A stretch of DNA of 64,000 nucleotides, taken from positions 620,001-684,000 of the forward strand of contig NZ_VUJV01000003.1 of assembly GCF_008373755.1 (NCBI RefSeq). The letters are read 5' to 3'. The position numbers were made by a program, and so were the translations under genes. Under the pieces are notes generated by a model that was not told the origin of the DNA, searched no databases, and saw only the letters and a program-made list of their open reading frames with translations. This stretch comes from Nocardioides humilatus (lineage in GTDB: Bacteria > Actinomycetota > Actinomycetes > Propionibacteriales > Nocardioidaceae). This document shows, in pieces, positions 16,887-26,278 of the stretch (position 1 is the stretch's first letter; each line of letters begins with the position of its first letter).

Positions 16887-17384
16887 ATGACGCAGACCGA
16901 CCAGACGATCTGGCTGACCCAGGATGCCTACGACAAGCTCCAGGCAGAGCTCGAGGACCTCAAGGGGCCCCAGCGCGCGGACATCGTCGCCAAGATCAGT
17001 GCGGCGCGGGACGAGGGCGACCTCAAGGAGAACGGCGGCTACCACGCGGCCAAGGACGAGCAGGGTCGCATCGAGCTCCGGATCCGTCAGCTCGAGGACA
17101 TGCTGCGCAAGGCCGAGGTCGGCGAGACCCCTCCCGACGACGGCGTGGTCGAGCCCGGCATGGTCGTCACCTTCAAGTTCGAGGGCGATGACGACGACGA
17201 GGCGGTGACCTTCCTGCTGCTCGGCGCGCGTGACGTCGAGCCGGACGGCCTCAAGGTCTACACCCCGCAGTCGCCCCTCGGCGCGGCGATCAACGGTCAC
17301 TCGAAGGGCGAGACGGTGACCTACGAGGTCAACGGCAAGCCGCAGACGGTCGTCATCCTCGACGCCAAGCCCTACGTCGGCTGA
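16887..17384 (+). CDS. greA: Transcription elongation factor GreA
   Basis: This 165-residue protein rescues backtracked RNA polymerase by stimulating transcript cleavage. The N-terminal coiled coil carries the acidic tip DEGDLKENGGYHAAK (38-52), whose acidic residues coordinate the catalytic magnesium in GreA proteins. The C-terminal FKBP-like domain ends in SPLGAAINGHSKGE. AGGAG precedes the ATG. The gene converges on ilvA with a 6-bp gap. Confidence 0.96.
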   Translation: MTQTDQTIWLTQDAYDKLQAELEDLKGPQRADIVAKISAARDEGDLKENGGYHAAKDEQGRIELRIRQLEDMLRKAEVGETPPDDGVVEPGMVVTFKFEGDDDDEAVTFLLLGARDVEPDGLKVYTPQSPLGAAINGHSKGETVTYEVNGKPQTVVILDAKPYVG

Positions 17385-17390
17385 GCAGGC

Positions 17391-18626
17391 TCAGCCGCGG
17401 TCGATGACCGTGTAGCCGTGCTCGCGGAGGCGGTCGATGACCGCCTCGGCGTGCGGCTCGCCCCGCGTCTCCAGCTGGAGGTGCACGTCGACCTCGTCGA
17501 GCAGCAGGCTCGGCGAGATCCGCTCGTGAGCGACCTCGATGACGTTGGCCCCCGCCTCACCGATCTGGGTGAGCAGCTGGGCGAGACCGCCCGGAATGTC
17601 GGCGAGCGTGACTTGCAGGTTGAGGTAGCGCCGCCCGGCAGCCATGCCGTGCCGGATCACCTTGCCGAGCAGGAGCGGGTCGATGTTGCCGCCCGACAAC
17701 ACGACGACCACGGGCCCGGTGAAGCGGCCCGGCTCCTCGCACAGGGCGGCCGCCGCGGCCGCGCCGGCGGGCTCGACGACCAGCTTCTCGCGCTCGACGA
17801 GGGCGAGGAGGGCCCGTGACAGGGCTTCCTCGGAGACGGTGATCAGCTCGTCGACGTACTCCTGGACCAGGCGGAAGGTGAGGTCGCCCGGCAGGCCGAC
17901 CGCGATGCCGTCGGCCATCGTGGCCATCTGCGGGAGCCGGATCGGACGGCCCTCGGCGAGGGAGGGCGGGAACGCTGCGGCGCCAGCCGCCTGCACCCCC
18001 ACGACCCGTACGTCGGGGCGCGCGGCCTTGACCGCGATCGCGACGCCGCACAGCAGCCCGCCACCACCGGTCGGCACGATGACCGTCGCTGCCTCGGGGA
18101 TCTGCTCGAGGATCTCCAGGCCGAGGGTGCCCTGGCCCGCGACGATGTCGGTGTGGTCGAAGGGGTGGATCAGCACCGCCCCGGTCTCCGCCTCGAACTC
18201 CCGCGCGGCGGCGAGCGCGTCCTCGAGGACACCCTTCACGAAGCGCACCTCGGCGCCGTAACCCTCCGTCGCGCGGACCTTCGGGATCGGGGCGCCATCG
18301 GGCATGAAGACGGTCGCCGGGATGCCGTGCTGCTGGGCGGCGAGCGCCACTCCCTGCGCGTGGTTGCCGGCCGACGCGGCGACGACGCCTCGGGCCCGCT
18401 CGTCGTCGGACAGCCGAGCGATGCGGACCGCGGCGCCGCGGACCTTGAAGGAGCCGGTGCGCTGAAGGTTCTCGCACTTGAGGTAGACGGGCACCCCTGC
18501 CACCCCGGAGAGCCATCGCGACTCGAGCATGGGCGTCGGCACGGCCACCGCGTCGACCAGCGGCCGCGCGTCCTCGATGTCAGCCAGCGTGACGGTCGGC
18601 GCCTTCGCGTCCGTCGGCTCAGTCAT
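17391..18626 (-). CDS. ilvA: Threonine ammonia-lyase
   Basis: This is a 411-residue PLP enzyme that converts threonine to 2-oxobutanoate and ammonia. PLP Lys61 lies in GSFKVRGA; the glycine-rich phosphate loop is PTGGGGLLCG. A single C-terminal ACT-like domain (about 325-411) indicates the shorter catabolic or single-ACT type. The ATG at 18626 has a GAGGGAG Shine-Dalgarno and overlaps the stop of the upstream permease by 8 bases. It ends the metB - MutL-like - permease - ilvA operon. Confidence 0.92.
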   Translation of the reverse strand: MTEPTDAKAPTVTLADIEDARPLVDAVAVPTPMLESRWLSGVAGVPVYLKCENLQRTGSFKVRGAAVRIARLSDDERARGVVAASAGNHAQGVALAAQQHGIPATVFMPDGAPIPKVRATEGYGAEVRFVKGVLEDALAAAREFEAETGAVLIHPFDHTDIVAGQGTLGLEILEQIPEAATVIVPTGGGGLLCGVAIAVKAARPDVRVVGVQAAGAAAFPPSLAEGRPIRLPQMATMADGIAVGLPGDLTFRLVQEYVDELITVSEEALSRALLALVEREKLVVEPAGAAAAAALCEEPGRFTGPVVVVLSGGNIDPLLLGKVIRHGMAAGRRYLNLQVTLADIPGGLAQLLTQIGEAGANVIEVAHERISPSLLLDEVDVHLQLETRGEPHAEAVIDRLREHGYTVIDRG

Positions 18627-19992
18627 GCGTCGCTCCCTCTGGATGGATGATGTCGTCATCGAGCGCCTCCTCGGCCTCGGCGAGCGACATCTGCGACAGC
18701 TCGGCGAGGTGGAGGACGACGGCGTTGGCCGCGGCGGCGAGAGGTACGGCGACCAGCGCGCCCACCACGCCTGCGACGAGCACGCCGCCTGCGATCGCCA
18801 GGATCACGCCCAGCGGGTGGAGCTGGACCCAGCGGCCGAGGAGGAACGGCTGGAGCACGTGGCCCTCGAGCTGCTGCACGCCGATCAGGACCCCCGCCAT
18901 GATCAGTGCGGTCACCGGTCCCTGGTCGACGAGCGCGACCAGCACGGCCACCGAGCCGGCGATGGTGGCACCGATCACCGGGACGAACGCGCCCAAGAAG
19001 ACCAGCACGCCGATGGCCAGCACGAACGGGACCTTGAGGATGGCGGCGCCGATCATGATGCCGATCGCATCGACGGCCGCGACGATCACCGTGGCCCGCA
19101 CGAACTGCACCAGCGACAGCCACGCGACCTTGCCGGAGCTGTCGACCCGCTCGCGCGCGCCGCGGGGGGCGAGCCGGACGATCCAGGCCCAGATGCGGTC
19201 GCCGTCGGCGAGGAAGAAGTAGGTCGCGAAGAGGGTGATGAAGAAGCCGGCGACGACGTGGCCGAGCGCGGAGCCGACCTCGGTCACCCGCCCCAGGACC
19301 TCCCCGTCCTTCGAGCGCTCGGTGATCATGTCCTGCGCGCTCTTGATCCAGTCGTTGATCTGGGAGTCGCTCGCGTTGACCGGGCCGTCGCGCAGCCACG
19401 TCCGGATCTCCTCGAGCCCCTTCACCGTCTGGTCAGCGAGGTCCTCGGCCCCCGTGGCGACCTGCTGACCGGCGAACGTCAGCAGGGCGGCGACGGCGGT
19501 GATGCCACCGAGGACCACGAGCCCGGCCGCCAGGCCCTTCGGGATCTTCAGCCGGATCAGCAGGTGCACCATCGGCCAGGAGAGCGCGCTGAACAGCAGC
19601 GCCACCGCGATAGGGATCGTGACGACGGCGAAGTAGCCGGCGAGCCACATGACCAGGTAACCGGCCGCGGCGATGATGAGCAGTCGCCAGGCCCAGGCTG
19701 CGGCCAGGTCGAGCCCCCAGGGGACCTCGGCGCGGCCGGTGCGCGACGGGCCGGTCAGCAGCGGCGCCGGACCACCGCGGCGCTCCTCACGCGCGAGCGC
19801 CCACTGGTGGGCGAACCGCTGGAGCACGGTCGCGACGGCGTCCTCGTCAGGATCCTCGCCCTCGTCGACTCGGCGGCGGCGGGTGAACCTCGGGCGGTGC
19901 CGGTGGTCCTCCTCGTGGCCCTCCTCGTGGTCCCCGGCGAGCTCCTCCCCGAGCTCCTTCGGTGCCTCGTCGTCCCTCACGTCGTCGGTCAC
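18619..19992 (-). CDS. AI-2E family transporter
   Basis: This is a 457-residue membrane protein of the AI-2E/PerM family. A charged, His/Asp/Glu-rich cytoplasmic N-terminus of about 90 residues precedes roughly eight membrane segments. Family signatures are FFITLFATYFFLADGDRIW and the C-terminal LEGHVLQPFLLGRWVQLHPLG. Family members export autoinducer-2 or act in Na+/H+ exchange; the substrate here is unknown. The GTG start overlaps the upstream MutL-like gene as GTGA. Confidence 0.88.
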   Translation of the reverse strand: MTDDVRDDEAPKELGEELAGDHEEGHEEDHRHRPRFTRRRRVDEGEDPDEDAVATVLQRFAHQWALAREERRGGPAPLLTGPSRTGRAEVPWGLDLAAAWAWRLLIIAAAGYLVMWLAGYFAVVTIPIAVALLFSALSWPMVHLLIRLKIPKGLAAGLVVLGGITAVAALLTFAGQQVATGAEDLADQTVKGLEEIRTWLRDGPVNASDSQINDWIKSAQDMITERSKDGEVLGRVTEVGSALGHVVAGFFITLFATYFFLADGDRIWAWIVRLAPRGARERVDSSGKVAWLSLVQFVRATVIVAAVDAIGIMIGAAILKVPFVLAIGVLVFLGAFVPVIGATIAGSVAVLVALVDQGPVTALIMAGVLIGVQQLEGHVLQPFLLGRWVQLHPLGVILAIAGGVLVAGVVGALVAVPLAAAANAVVLHLAELSQMSLAEAEEALDDDIIHPEGATHD

Positions 19993-21350
19993 GTCGTCAC
20001 CGTAGCGAGCGCGGTGGCAAGTCGATAGGCGACGTTGGGGTGGGCGCCGGAGAGCAGGCCGACTGCGGCCAGCAGATAGTCCTGGTCGACCACGATCCGC
20101 GCCCGCTCGGGCAGCTGCCACCCCTCCGGGTCGGCCGTCGTCACGAGGTCGCCGAGCACCCGTTGGGCGACCCCGGGCCGCCCGTGCCGGAGGACGCCGC
20201 CGCTGCCGACGACCAGCGCCACCTCGCGCAAGTCGACCCCTGTGCGCTCGACCACGCGCCCGTCAGGCGAGAGGACGACGCGCGAGCGACCGGCGTGCCG
20301 TCGGGAGGCGGACGCGGCGGCCGCGCGCGCGATCTCCTCGTCAGCGGCGAACTCCGCGTCGGTGCTCGGGACGTAGGACGGCGGCAGGCCGGCCGACTCG
20401 CGCATGCCGAGGTCGGCCTCGACGGTGCGCGTGGCCGAGGTCGGGGCGACGACCTCGTGCGCGAGCCCGTCGTCAGAGCGCTCGGCGTCGAGGGTGACCA
20501 CCGAGTAGACGTCGGTGGTCGCGCCGCCGATGTCGACGACCACGACGTCGCCGATGCCCGGCCGCTCGTCATCGATGCCGTGAGCGAGCAGCTCGACACC
20601 GGCGAGCACGATGTCGGGGGTCGGCCCCTGGACGAGTCGCGCGAACTGCTCGGACCGCGCACTCAACCCCTTGCCCGCGATCACGTGCTGGAGAAACTGC
20701 GCCCGTACGGCGGCCCGCGCGCTCTCCGGCGCGAGCACGCCGATGCGCGGCACCGCGTTGTCGGCGAGCACGTGCGGCTGGCCAGCCAGGATCTCGGCGA
20801 TCTCGGCGTGGGCATCGACGTTGCCGGCGACCACGACGGGGCCCGTGAAGTCGGACGCAGCGATGGCTCGGGCCGCCGCGACGACGGCCTCGCGGTTCCC
20901 ACCGTCGGTGCCGCCCGCCAGAAGGATCAGATCCGGCGGCGACTCCGGTGGTTGAGGTGCGACGAGCGCAGCGAGGAGCCTCGAAACCCCCTCCGCAGAC
21001 TCGCCCGCGGTGGGGATGACCCCGACTACCTTGCCGCCGCTCGACAGGGCCACCCGTCGGCCCGCCTCCGCGGTCACCAACGCCTCGTGCCCGACCACCG
21101 CGACGCGCAGCCCGCCCCCGGCGCTCGAGCAGGCGAGCACGTCCGCGTCCACCGCCCGGGCGTCGATCTCGGCGAGGTCGGCCCGGCAGCCGTCGACCGC
21201 GTCCATCACGTCACCGGTCGCCAGCGAAGGCCGCTGCGCCGTCGCCAGCACCTCGGCCGACCCGAGGTCGACCAGGAGGGCCTTGGTGAAGGTGGAGCCG
21301 ACGTCGACGCAGATCACGGTGTCCGAGGGGCCGGAGCCACCTTCAGTCAA
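19989..21350 (-). CDS. MutL-like ATPase (glutamate mutase accessory protein family)
   Basis: This is a 453-residue actin/Hsp70-fold protein of the GlmL/MutL family. The phosphate-1 motif VDVGSTFTKALLVD lies near residues 15-28, and DVVVVDIGGATTDVYSVV provides phosphate-2 around residue 255. GlmL proteins are associated with B12-dependent glutamate mutase, probably as reactivation chaperones, but no mutase subunit gene lies nearby. The TTG start overlaps the metB stop by 8 bases and has GGAGCAGG upstream; GTG at 21317 is an alternative. Confidence 0.82.
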   Translation of the reverse strand: MTEGGSGPSDTVICVDVGSTFTKALLVDLGSAEVLATAQRPSLATGDVMDAVDGCRADLAEIDARAVDADVLACSSAGGGLRVAVVGHEALVTAEAGRRVALSSGGKVVGVIPTAGESAEGVSRLLAALVAPQPPESPPDLILLAGGTDGGNREAVVAAARAIAASDFTGPVVVAGNVDAHAEIAEILAGQPHVLADNAVPRIGVLAPESARAAVRAQFLQHVIAGKGLSARSEQFARLVQGPTPDIVLAGVELLAHGIDDERPGIGDVVVVDIGGATTDVYSVVTLDAERSDDGLAHEVVAPTSATRTVEADLGMRESAGLPPSYVPSTDAEFAADEEIARAAAASASRRHAGRSRVVLSPDGRVVERTGVDLREVALVVGSGGVLRHGRPGVAQRVLGDLVTTADPEGWQLPERARIVVDQDYLLAAVGLLSGAHPNVAYRLATALATVTT

Positions 21351-22503
21351 GTGCCTGCTCCAGGTCCGCGATCAGGTCGTCGACGCTCTCGATGCCCACG
21401 CTGAGCCGGACCAGGTCGGCCGGCACCTCGAGGTCGGTGCCCGCGACGCTGGCGTGGGTCATCCGGCCGGGGTGCTCGATCAACGACTCGACCCCGCCCA
21501 GCGACTCGCCGAGGGTGAAGACCTCGGCTCGCTCGCACACCTTCAGCGCCGCTGCCTCGCCGTCGGTGCAGCGGAAGGAGATCATGCCGCCGAAGCGCTT
21601 CATCTGGCGCTGCGCGACCTCGTGTCCCGGGTGGGTCTCCAGGCCCGGATAGATGACCGTGCCGACCTTCGGGTGGCTGGTCAGGAAGTCAGCGACGCGC
21701 TCGGCGTTGTCGCAGTGGCGGTCCATGCGCACCGCGAGCGTCTTGATGCCGCGGTGGGTCAGGAAGCAGTCGAACGGCCCCGGCACCGCACCCATCGCGT
21801 TCTGGTGGAAGCCGACCTTCTCGGCGACCTCCTGGTCCCGCACGACGAGGGCCCCGCCAACGACGTCGGAGTGCCCGCCGACGTACTTGGTCGTGCTGTG
21901 CACGACAACGTCGGCGCCAAGGGTGAGCGGCTGCTGGAGGTACGGCGACGCGAACGTGTTGTCGACGACGAGCAGCGCTCCGCCCTCGTGGGCGACGGCC
22001 GCGAGGGCCTCGATGTCACCGATGGAGAGCATCGGGTTGGTCGGGGTCTCGATCCAGACCAGCTTGGTGACGCCGGGACGGATCGCGGCGCGGACGGCGT
22101 CGAGGTCGTCGACCGGCGCGGGGCTGTGGGTCAGGCCCCACGGCACCGCGACCTTGTCGAAGAGGCGGAAGGTGCCGCCGTAGGCGTCGTCGGGGATGAC
22201 CGCGTGGTCTCCGGGTCGGCACAGCGCCCGGAGAAGGGTGTCCTCAGCGGCGAGGCCGGAGGAGAACGCGAAGCCGCGCTCCCCCTCCTCCAGCGCCGCG
22301 ATCGCGCCCTCGAGCGCGGTGCGGGTGGGGTTGGCGCTGCGGCTGTACTCATAGCCGCCGCGCAGGCCTCCCACCCCGTCCTGCTTGTAGGTGGAGGTCG
22401 CATAGATGGGCGGGATGACCGCCCCGGTCGTGGGGTCCGGCTCGTAGCCCGCATGGATGGCGCGGGTCTCGAAACCACTCTTCTGGCGATGCTCTTGGCT
22501 CAC
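21343..22503 (-). CDS. metB: Cystathionine gamma-synthase (PLP enzyme)
   Basis: This is a 386-residue Cys/Met-metabolism PLP enzyme. PLP Lys206 is in VHSTTKYVGGHSD; substrate-binding residues are in YEYSRSANPTR (51-61). The family includes gamma-synthases and gamma/beta-lyases; length and the GDHAVIPDDAYGGTFRLFDKV region favour cystathionine gamma-synthase, which joins an activated homoserine to cysteine. Lyase activity cannot be excluded. The start is GTG. It heads a coupled operon ending in ilvA. Confidence 0.88.
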   Translation of the reverse strand: MSQEHRQKSGFETRAIHAGYEPDPTTGAVIPPIYATSTYKQDGVGGLRGGYEYSRSANPTRTALEGAIAALEEGERGFAFSSGLAAEDTLLRALCRPGDHAVIPDDAYGGTFRLFDKVAVPWGLTHSPAPVDDLDAVRAAIRPGVTKLVWIETPTNPMLSIGDIEALAAVAHEGGALLVVDNTFASPYLQQPLTLGADVVVHSTTKYVGGHSDVVGGALVVRDQEVAEKVGFHQNAMGAVPGPFDCFLTHRGIKTLAVRMDRHCDNAERVADFLTSHPKVGTVIYPGLETHPGHEVAQRQMKRFGGMISFRCTDGEAAALKVCERAEVFTLGESLGGVESLIEHPGRMTHASVAGTDLEVPADLVRLSVGIESVDDLIADLEQALD

Positions 22504-22567
22504 CCCGGCGAGCCTACTCAGCGAAATCCAATCGTTCGATCCGGACGCCCCGAACTACCATTGTTTC

Positions 22568-22759
22568 ATGCGGAACACTGATCAGATGGACCTGGTCCTG
22601 GATACGATTCGAAGTGCATGGCAGCGGAATCCAGAACTGAGGCTTGGACAACTTCTCTACAACGCTGTCGCGAGATCCGACGGAGGTCGGAGGGTTCCGC
22701 CCTGCCCACCGCTGTTCTACATCGAGGACGACCGGCTGGTTGAGGTGCTCGTCGATTAG
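22568..22759 (+). CDS. Small hypothetical protein
   Basis: This is a 63-residue protein with the pattern PELRLGQLLYNAV followed by PLFYIEDDRLVEVL, a motif pair seen in many short uncharacterised bacterial proteins. The ATG lies 6 bases after TACCAT with no Shine-Dalgarno, so it looks leaderless. The gene is visibly less GC-rich than its neighbours, suggesting recent acquisition. Function unknown. Confidence 0.68.
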   Translation: MRNTDQMDLVLDTIRSAWQRNPELRLGQLLYNAVARSDGGRRVPPCPPLFYIEDDRLVEVLVD

Positions 22760-22765
22760 ACCTCG

Positions 22766-23575
22766 TCACACGTCGACGGGCACTACGAGTCGCGCGGTCA
22801 GACCGTCGGAGAGGTTGCCGGACATGGTCGCCAGTTGGCGCTCGCCGTCGTCCTCGCCGAAGACCCCGTCGGTGCCGATCGAGATCCGGTTGAGGTTGGC
22901 CTCCGAGCCGACGTAGCGGTCGTCGTTGCGGTAGACGCGCATCGACTGCCGGCGCGGGAAGGCGAGCTGGGAGGTCACCACCGGGTCGCTGCCGCCGGTG
23001 GCGTCGGCGAGGCTGGAGTAGACCTCGAAGTGCACGTGCGGCCAGCGGCCCGGGTAGCAGCCGGGAAAGATCGTGCGGAAGCGCAACCGGCCGCGATCGT
23101 TGCTGACCTGCACCCCGCGCAGGAAGTTCGCCTCCGTCGCACCGTCGCTGTAGACCGAGTAGCGGCCGAGCTGGTCGCAGTGCCAGGCGTAGACCGCCAG
23201 CCCGGAGACCGGCGCGCAGGTCGCGGTGTCCTGGAGCGTCAGCACCAGCCGGAGCGGGACGCCTCGGGCGCGGCCGGTCGCGCCGGCGAAGCTGCCGCGG
23301 ATGTCGCGCCGTACGACGCCTTCGTCGTCGAGCACGTTGGGCCCGTTGGTGCCGTCGGCCGGGAAGGGACCGCCGGTCTCCGCGGGGATCTCGGCCGCGC
23401 AGGCGCCGAGCGCGGCACGGGCCACAGCACTTGCCCCGCCACCTCCGAGGAGTACGGCGCCCCCGGCGACCGCCGCTCCCCCACCCACCAGGCCGAGCAC
23501 GGCTCGGCGTCCTCGCTGTGCGCGGAGGGCATCGAGGTCAGCGGCGAAGCCGCGGTCGAACGGGTCGTCGTGCAT
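22766..23575 (-). CDS. Intradiol ring-cleavage dioxygenase family, Tat-like signal
   Basis: This is a 269-residue protein of the protocatechuate/catechol intradiol dioxygenase family. The four non-heme iron ligands are recognisable: Tyr139 in CDQLGRYSVYSD, Tyr174 in PGCYPGRWP, and His180 and His182 in PHVHFEVY. The N-terminus carries a twin-Arg motif (RGRRAVLGLV, 22-30) and a long Ala/Gly-rich hydrophobic stretch, so it is probably exported by Tat or membrane-anchored. The substrate is unknown. The start is taken at ATG 23575, where GGTGGA gives a partial Shine-Dalgarno. Confidence 0.82.
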   Translation of the reverse strand: MHDDPFDRGFAADLDALRAQRGRRAVLGLVGGGAAVAGGAVLLGGGGASAVARAALGACAAEIPAETGGPFPADGTNGPNVLDDEGVVRRDIRGSFAGATGRARGVPLRLVLTLQDTATCAPVSGLAVYAWHCDQLGRYSVYSDGATEANFLRGVQVSNDRGRLRFRTIFPGCYPGRWPHVHFEVYSSLADATGGSDPVVTSQLAFPRRQSMRVYRNDDRYVGSEANLNRISIGTDGVFGEDDGERQLATMSGNLSDGLTARLVVPVDV

Positions 23576-23690
23576 GCGGTCCACCATGCCACCGATGACA
23601 CCGAGGTCGGCTGTGATCGGTCTCGCGCGCTGCTGTGCGATCCCTGTGAGGGCCGTAGCGCGACGGCACCTCGTCACGTTGAATACAGAT

Positions 23691-24629
23691 GTGATCACCT
23701 TGGCCCGCGCCGCTCTCGGACTCCTGCTCGCCCTCGTGCTGGCGGTCTCACCACTCCGACCGGCAGCGGCCGACGACCCGGTGCCCGATCCCGATCCGAT
23801 CCGCGGTCTGGTCCTCCCGCCGCTGGACATCCTGATCGGGCTGCTACCGCCGCTGCCCATCCCGGGCGCCGACTACGCCGGCGACCTCTGCAAGTCGGGC
23901 AGCAGCACCTGCATCGACGAGGTGATGGCCCGGATGCGCACGCGGCTCGACGGCCTCGTGGCCACCTGCTCCCACAGCGCGATCTTCTCCCTCGCCTACC
24001 TCCGGGTCACCGAGAACGTCAGCAACGCGGTGCGGTCCGGCTACTTCGCCGACGCGAAGTGGCTCAACCGCGTCGACACCGTCTTCGCCGACCTCTACTT
24101 CAAGACCACCAGCGACTGGGAGGCCGGCCGCCGCCCCAAGATCCCGGCCGCGTGGAAGATCGCCCTCAAGGCCGAGGACGACCACGCCATGACAGGGCTC
24201 GGCAACTTCCTGCTGTCGATGAACGCCCACATCAACCGCGACTTCCCCTACGTGCTGGCAAAGGTGGGCCTGACCGCGCCCGACGGCACCAGCCACAAGG
24301 CCGACCACAACCGCTACAACCAACGACTCGACTCGCTCTACATGCCCGTCTTCGCCGAGGAGGCCGCGCGCTTCGACCCGTCCTTCGACGACATCGACGC
24401 GGGCACCGTCGAGGAGACCATCGCCGGTGTGATCATGCGCGGGTGGCGGGAGATGGTGTGGCGTCACGCGGAGCTGTTGTCCCTCGCGCGGACAGGCGCC
24501 CAGCGCAACCTCGTCGAGAAGCAGATCGAGACCTACGCCGCGCTGCAGGCGCTCGGGATCCGGCAGTTCTTCACCACGCCTCACCCCGAGAAGCGCGACG
24601 CCTGGTGCGCCGCGCACGGAGCGGTGTAA
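23691..24629 (+). CDS. DUF5995 family secreted protein
   Basis: This is a 312-residue protein with an N-terminal signal peptide ([16 protein letters not shown]) and a Pro-rich linker. The mature domain is helical and contains [21 protein letters not shown] and the [26 protein letters not shown] segment typical of DUF5995. Conserved His and Asp residues suggest a metal or hydrolase site, but no function is established. The GTG at 23691 is chosen to match the signal peptide; a TTG four codons upstream is also possible. Confidence 0.75.
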   Translation: MITLARAALGLLLALVLAVSPLRPAAADDPVPDPDPIRGLVLPPLDILIGLLPPLPIPGADYAGDLCKSGSSTCIDEVMARMRTRLDGLVATCSHSAIFSLAYLRVTENVSNAVRSGYFADAKWLNRVDTVFADLYFKTTSDWEAGRRPKIPAAWKIALKAEDDHAMTGLGNFLLSMNAHINRDFPYVLAKVGLTAPDGTSHKADHNRYNQRLDSLYMPVFAEEAARFDPSFDDIDAGTVEETIAGVIMRGWREMVWRHAELLSLARTGAQRNLVEKQIETYAALQALGIRQFFTTPHPEKRDAWCAAHGAV

Positions 24630-24658
24630 CGCTTGCGCCCCTGGGCAGACTGGTAGGC

Positions 24659-25300
24659 ATGTTCTCCCGCCGCAAGACCGAGATGGTCGACCCCGCCGAG
24701 GCGCTCGCCGGCCGCTCCACCCCCGCCTTCCCGCTTCCCGAGAAGCACGAGGTGCTCAACGCACCGCTGGTCACCGACGACGTCCCCGACGGCCTCGAGG
24801 TCGCCGTCTTCGGACTCGGCTGCTTCTGGGGTGCCGAGGAGATCTACTGGCAGATCCCGGGTGTGTGGTCGACGTCGGTGGGCTACGCGGGCGGCGTGAC
24901 CCCCCACCCGACGTACGAAGAGGTCTGCAGCGGCCGCACCGGCCACACCGAGGCCGTCCGCATCGTCTTCGACCCCGACCGGGTCTCCTTCGCCGACCTG
25001 GTCAAGCAGTTCTTCGAGGTCCACGACCCGACCCAGGGCATGCGCCAGGGCAACGACGTCGGCACGCAGTACCGCTCCGCGATCTACTTCACCTCACCTG
25101 AGCAGGAGCAGACTGCGCGCGAGCTGACGAAGATCTACGGCGACGAGATCACCCGCCGTGGCTATGGCGAGATCACCACCGAGATCGAGCCGGCCGGGGA
25201 CTACTGGTACGCCGAGCCGCACCACCAGCAGTACCTCCACAAGAACCCCTACGGCTACCGCTGCCACGCCAACACGGGTATCCCGTTCCCCACCAGCTGA
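24659..25300 (+). CDS. msrA: Peptide methionine (S)-S-oxide reductase
   Basis: This 213-residue cytoplasmic enzyme repairs oxidised methionine. Catalytic Cys55 is in [10 protein letters not shown]. Other signatures are [34 protein letters not shown] and the C-terminal YRCHANTG, which offers the resolving Cys. The extended N-terminus of about 45 residues is common in actinobacterial MsrA. Confidence 0.95.
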   Translation: MFSRRKTEMVDPAEALAGRSTPAFPLPEKHEVLNAPLVTDDVPDGLEVAVFGLGCFWGAEEIYWQIPGVWSTSVGYAGGVTPHPTYEEVCSGRTGHTEAVRIVFDPDRVSFADLVKQFFEVHDPTQGMRQGNDVGTQYRSAIYFTSPEQEQTARELTKIYGDEITRRGYGEITTEIEPAGDYWYAEPHHQQYLHKNPYGYRCHANTGIPFPTS

Positions 25301-25347
25301 GTACGGCGACTCAGGCGCCCGTCGCGCGCAGGTCTGACCCTGGGGTC

Positions 25348-25575
25348 ATGACCAAGATGACCTACGCGTTCTACCTGCAGTCGGCGATCTCGTTCGGCGC
25401 GGCCATGCTGTTCATGATCGGCGGGATCTACTTCATCCCGGCCGATCCCTGGGTTCGAGCGTTCCTCGGGCTCGGCGCCCTGTTCCTCGTCAACTCCTCC
25501 TTCGCGCTCGCCAAGTGCGTGCGCGACCAGCAGGAGGAGCGGGCCGTGGTCGGCTCGGTCACGCCCTACCGATGA
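25348..25575 (+). CDS. YiaA/YiaB two-helix membrane protein
   Basis: This is a 75-residue protein with two transmembrane helices (about 8-28 and 36-54) and the ending NSSFALAKCVRDQQEE, a hallmark of the YiaAB two-helix family. The function is unknown. Its TGA overlaps the ATG of the next membrane protein gene as ATGA, so the two are likely co-translated. Confidence 0.82.
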   Translation: MTKMTYAFYLQSAISFGAAMLFMIGGIYFIPADPWVRAFLGLGALFLVNSSFALAKCVRDQQEERAVVGSVTPYR

Positions 25576-26237
25576 GCGGTCCTGCCGTGGCATCCGAGCC
25601 GATCCGCCCGTTCGTCCGAACGATCACGAGGTCAGGCACCAGTCTCGTCGTCGCCTCCGGTCTGATCTATGCCGTCACCACGGCATTGACCGGTGATGAT
25701 TTCCCGCCCGACGCGGTCTACCTCCTGCTCCTGGCGCTTGTGGCTCTCGGGCTGCTCTGCCTGGTGGTCGCTGGATTCTGCGGACGTGCACCCTTCTGGC
25801 AGGACGAGGGCCGGGCCCGTGACGGGTGGGCGGCGTGGGCGCTCATGGCCGTCCCCGTCCTGTTCGCCTACGGGCTCGCGTCGCTGCCGCTCCTCGGATC
25901 CTCCGAGGACCTGTGGTGGACCCCGCTCGGCATCGCTGTTGTGTGCGGTGTGGCGAGCGTGCGCGCGTACTCCCTTCCGCTGGCTGCGGCCCTCGGCGCC
26001 GTCACAGCGTTCCTCCTCTGGGCCTCATCGGTGACCGCCAGCCTCATCTGGCTGCACGGATTCCTGACGGTCGGGCTGATCGGCCTGGTCGTCCTGCTGT
26101 TCCGCACCCGGACGACGTGGGGTTGGCTGGCGAACCTCGCCGGACTGCTGGTGGGCGTCCTGCTGTGGCTCTACCTGGGCCTCTTCGCGCTGATCATCGT
26201 CGACTGCGAGACGGGCGGCGCGTGCATCCTCGCCTGA
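25572..26237 (+). CDS. Multi-pass membrane protein, unknown
   Basis: This is a 221-residue protein with about seven hydrophobic segments and few charged loops. I recognise no family signature. It is translationally coupled to the YiaAB-like gene by a four-base overlap, suggesting the two products act together in the membrane. Confidence 0.65.
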   Translation: MSGPAVASEPIRPFVRTITRSGTSLVVASGLIYAVTTALTGDDFPPDAVYLLLLALVALGLLCLVVAGFCGRAPFWQDEGRARDGWAAWALMAVPVLFAYGLASLPLLGSSEDLWWTPLGIAVVCGVASVRAYSLPLAAALGAVTAFLLWASSVTASLIWLHGFLTVGLIGLVVLLFRTRTTWGWLANLAGLLVGVLLWLYLGLFALIIVDCETGGACILA

Positions 26238-26278
26238 CCAGCGATGCCGTGTCGGAGGCGTCGCCTAGCGTCGTGGGC

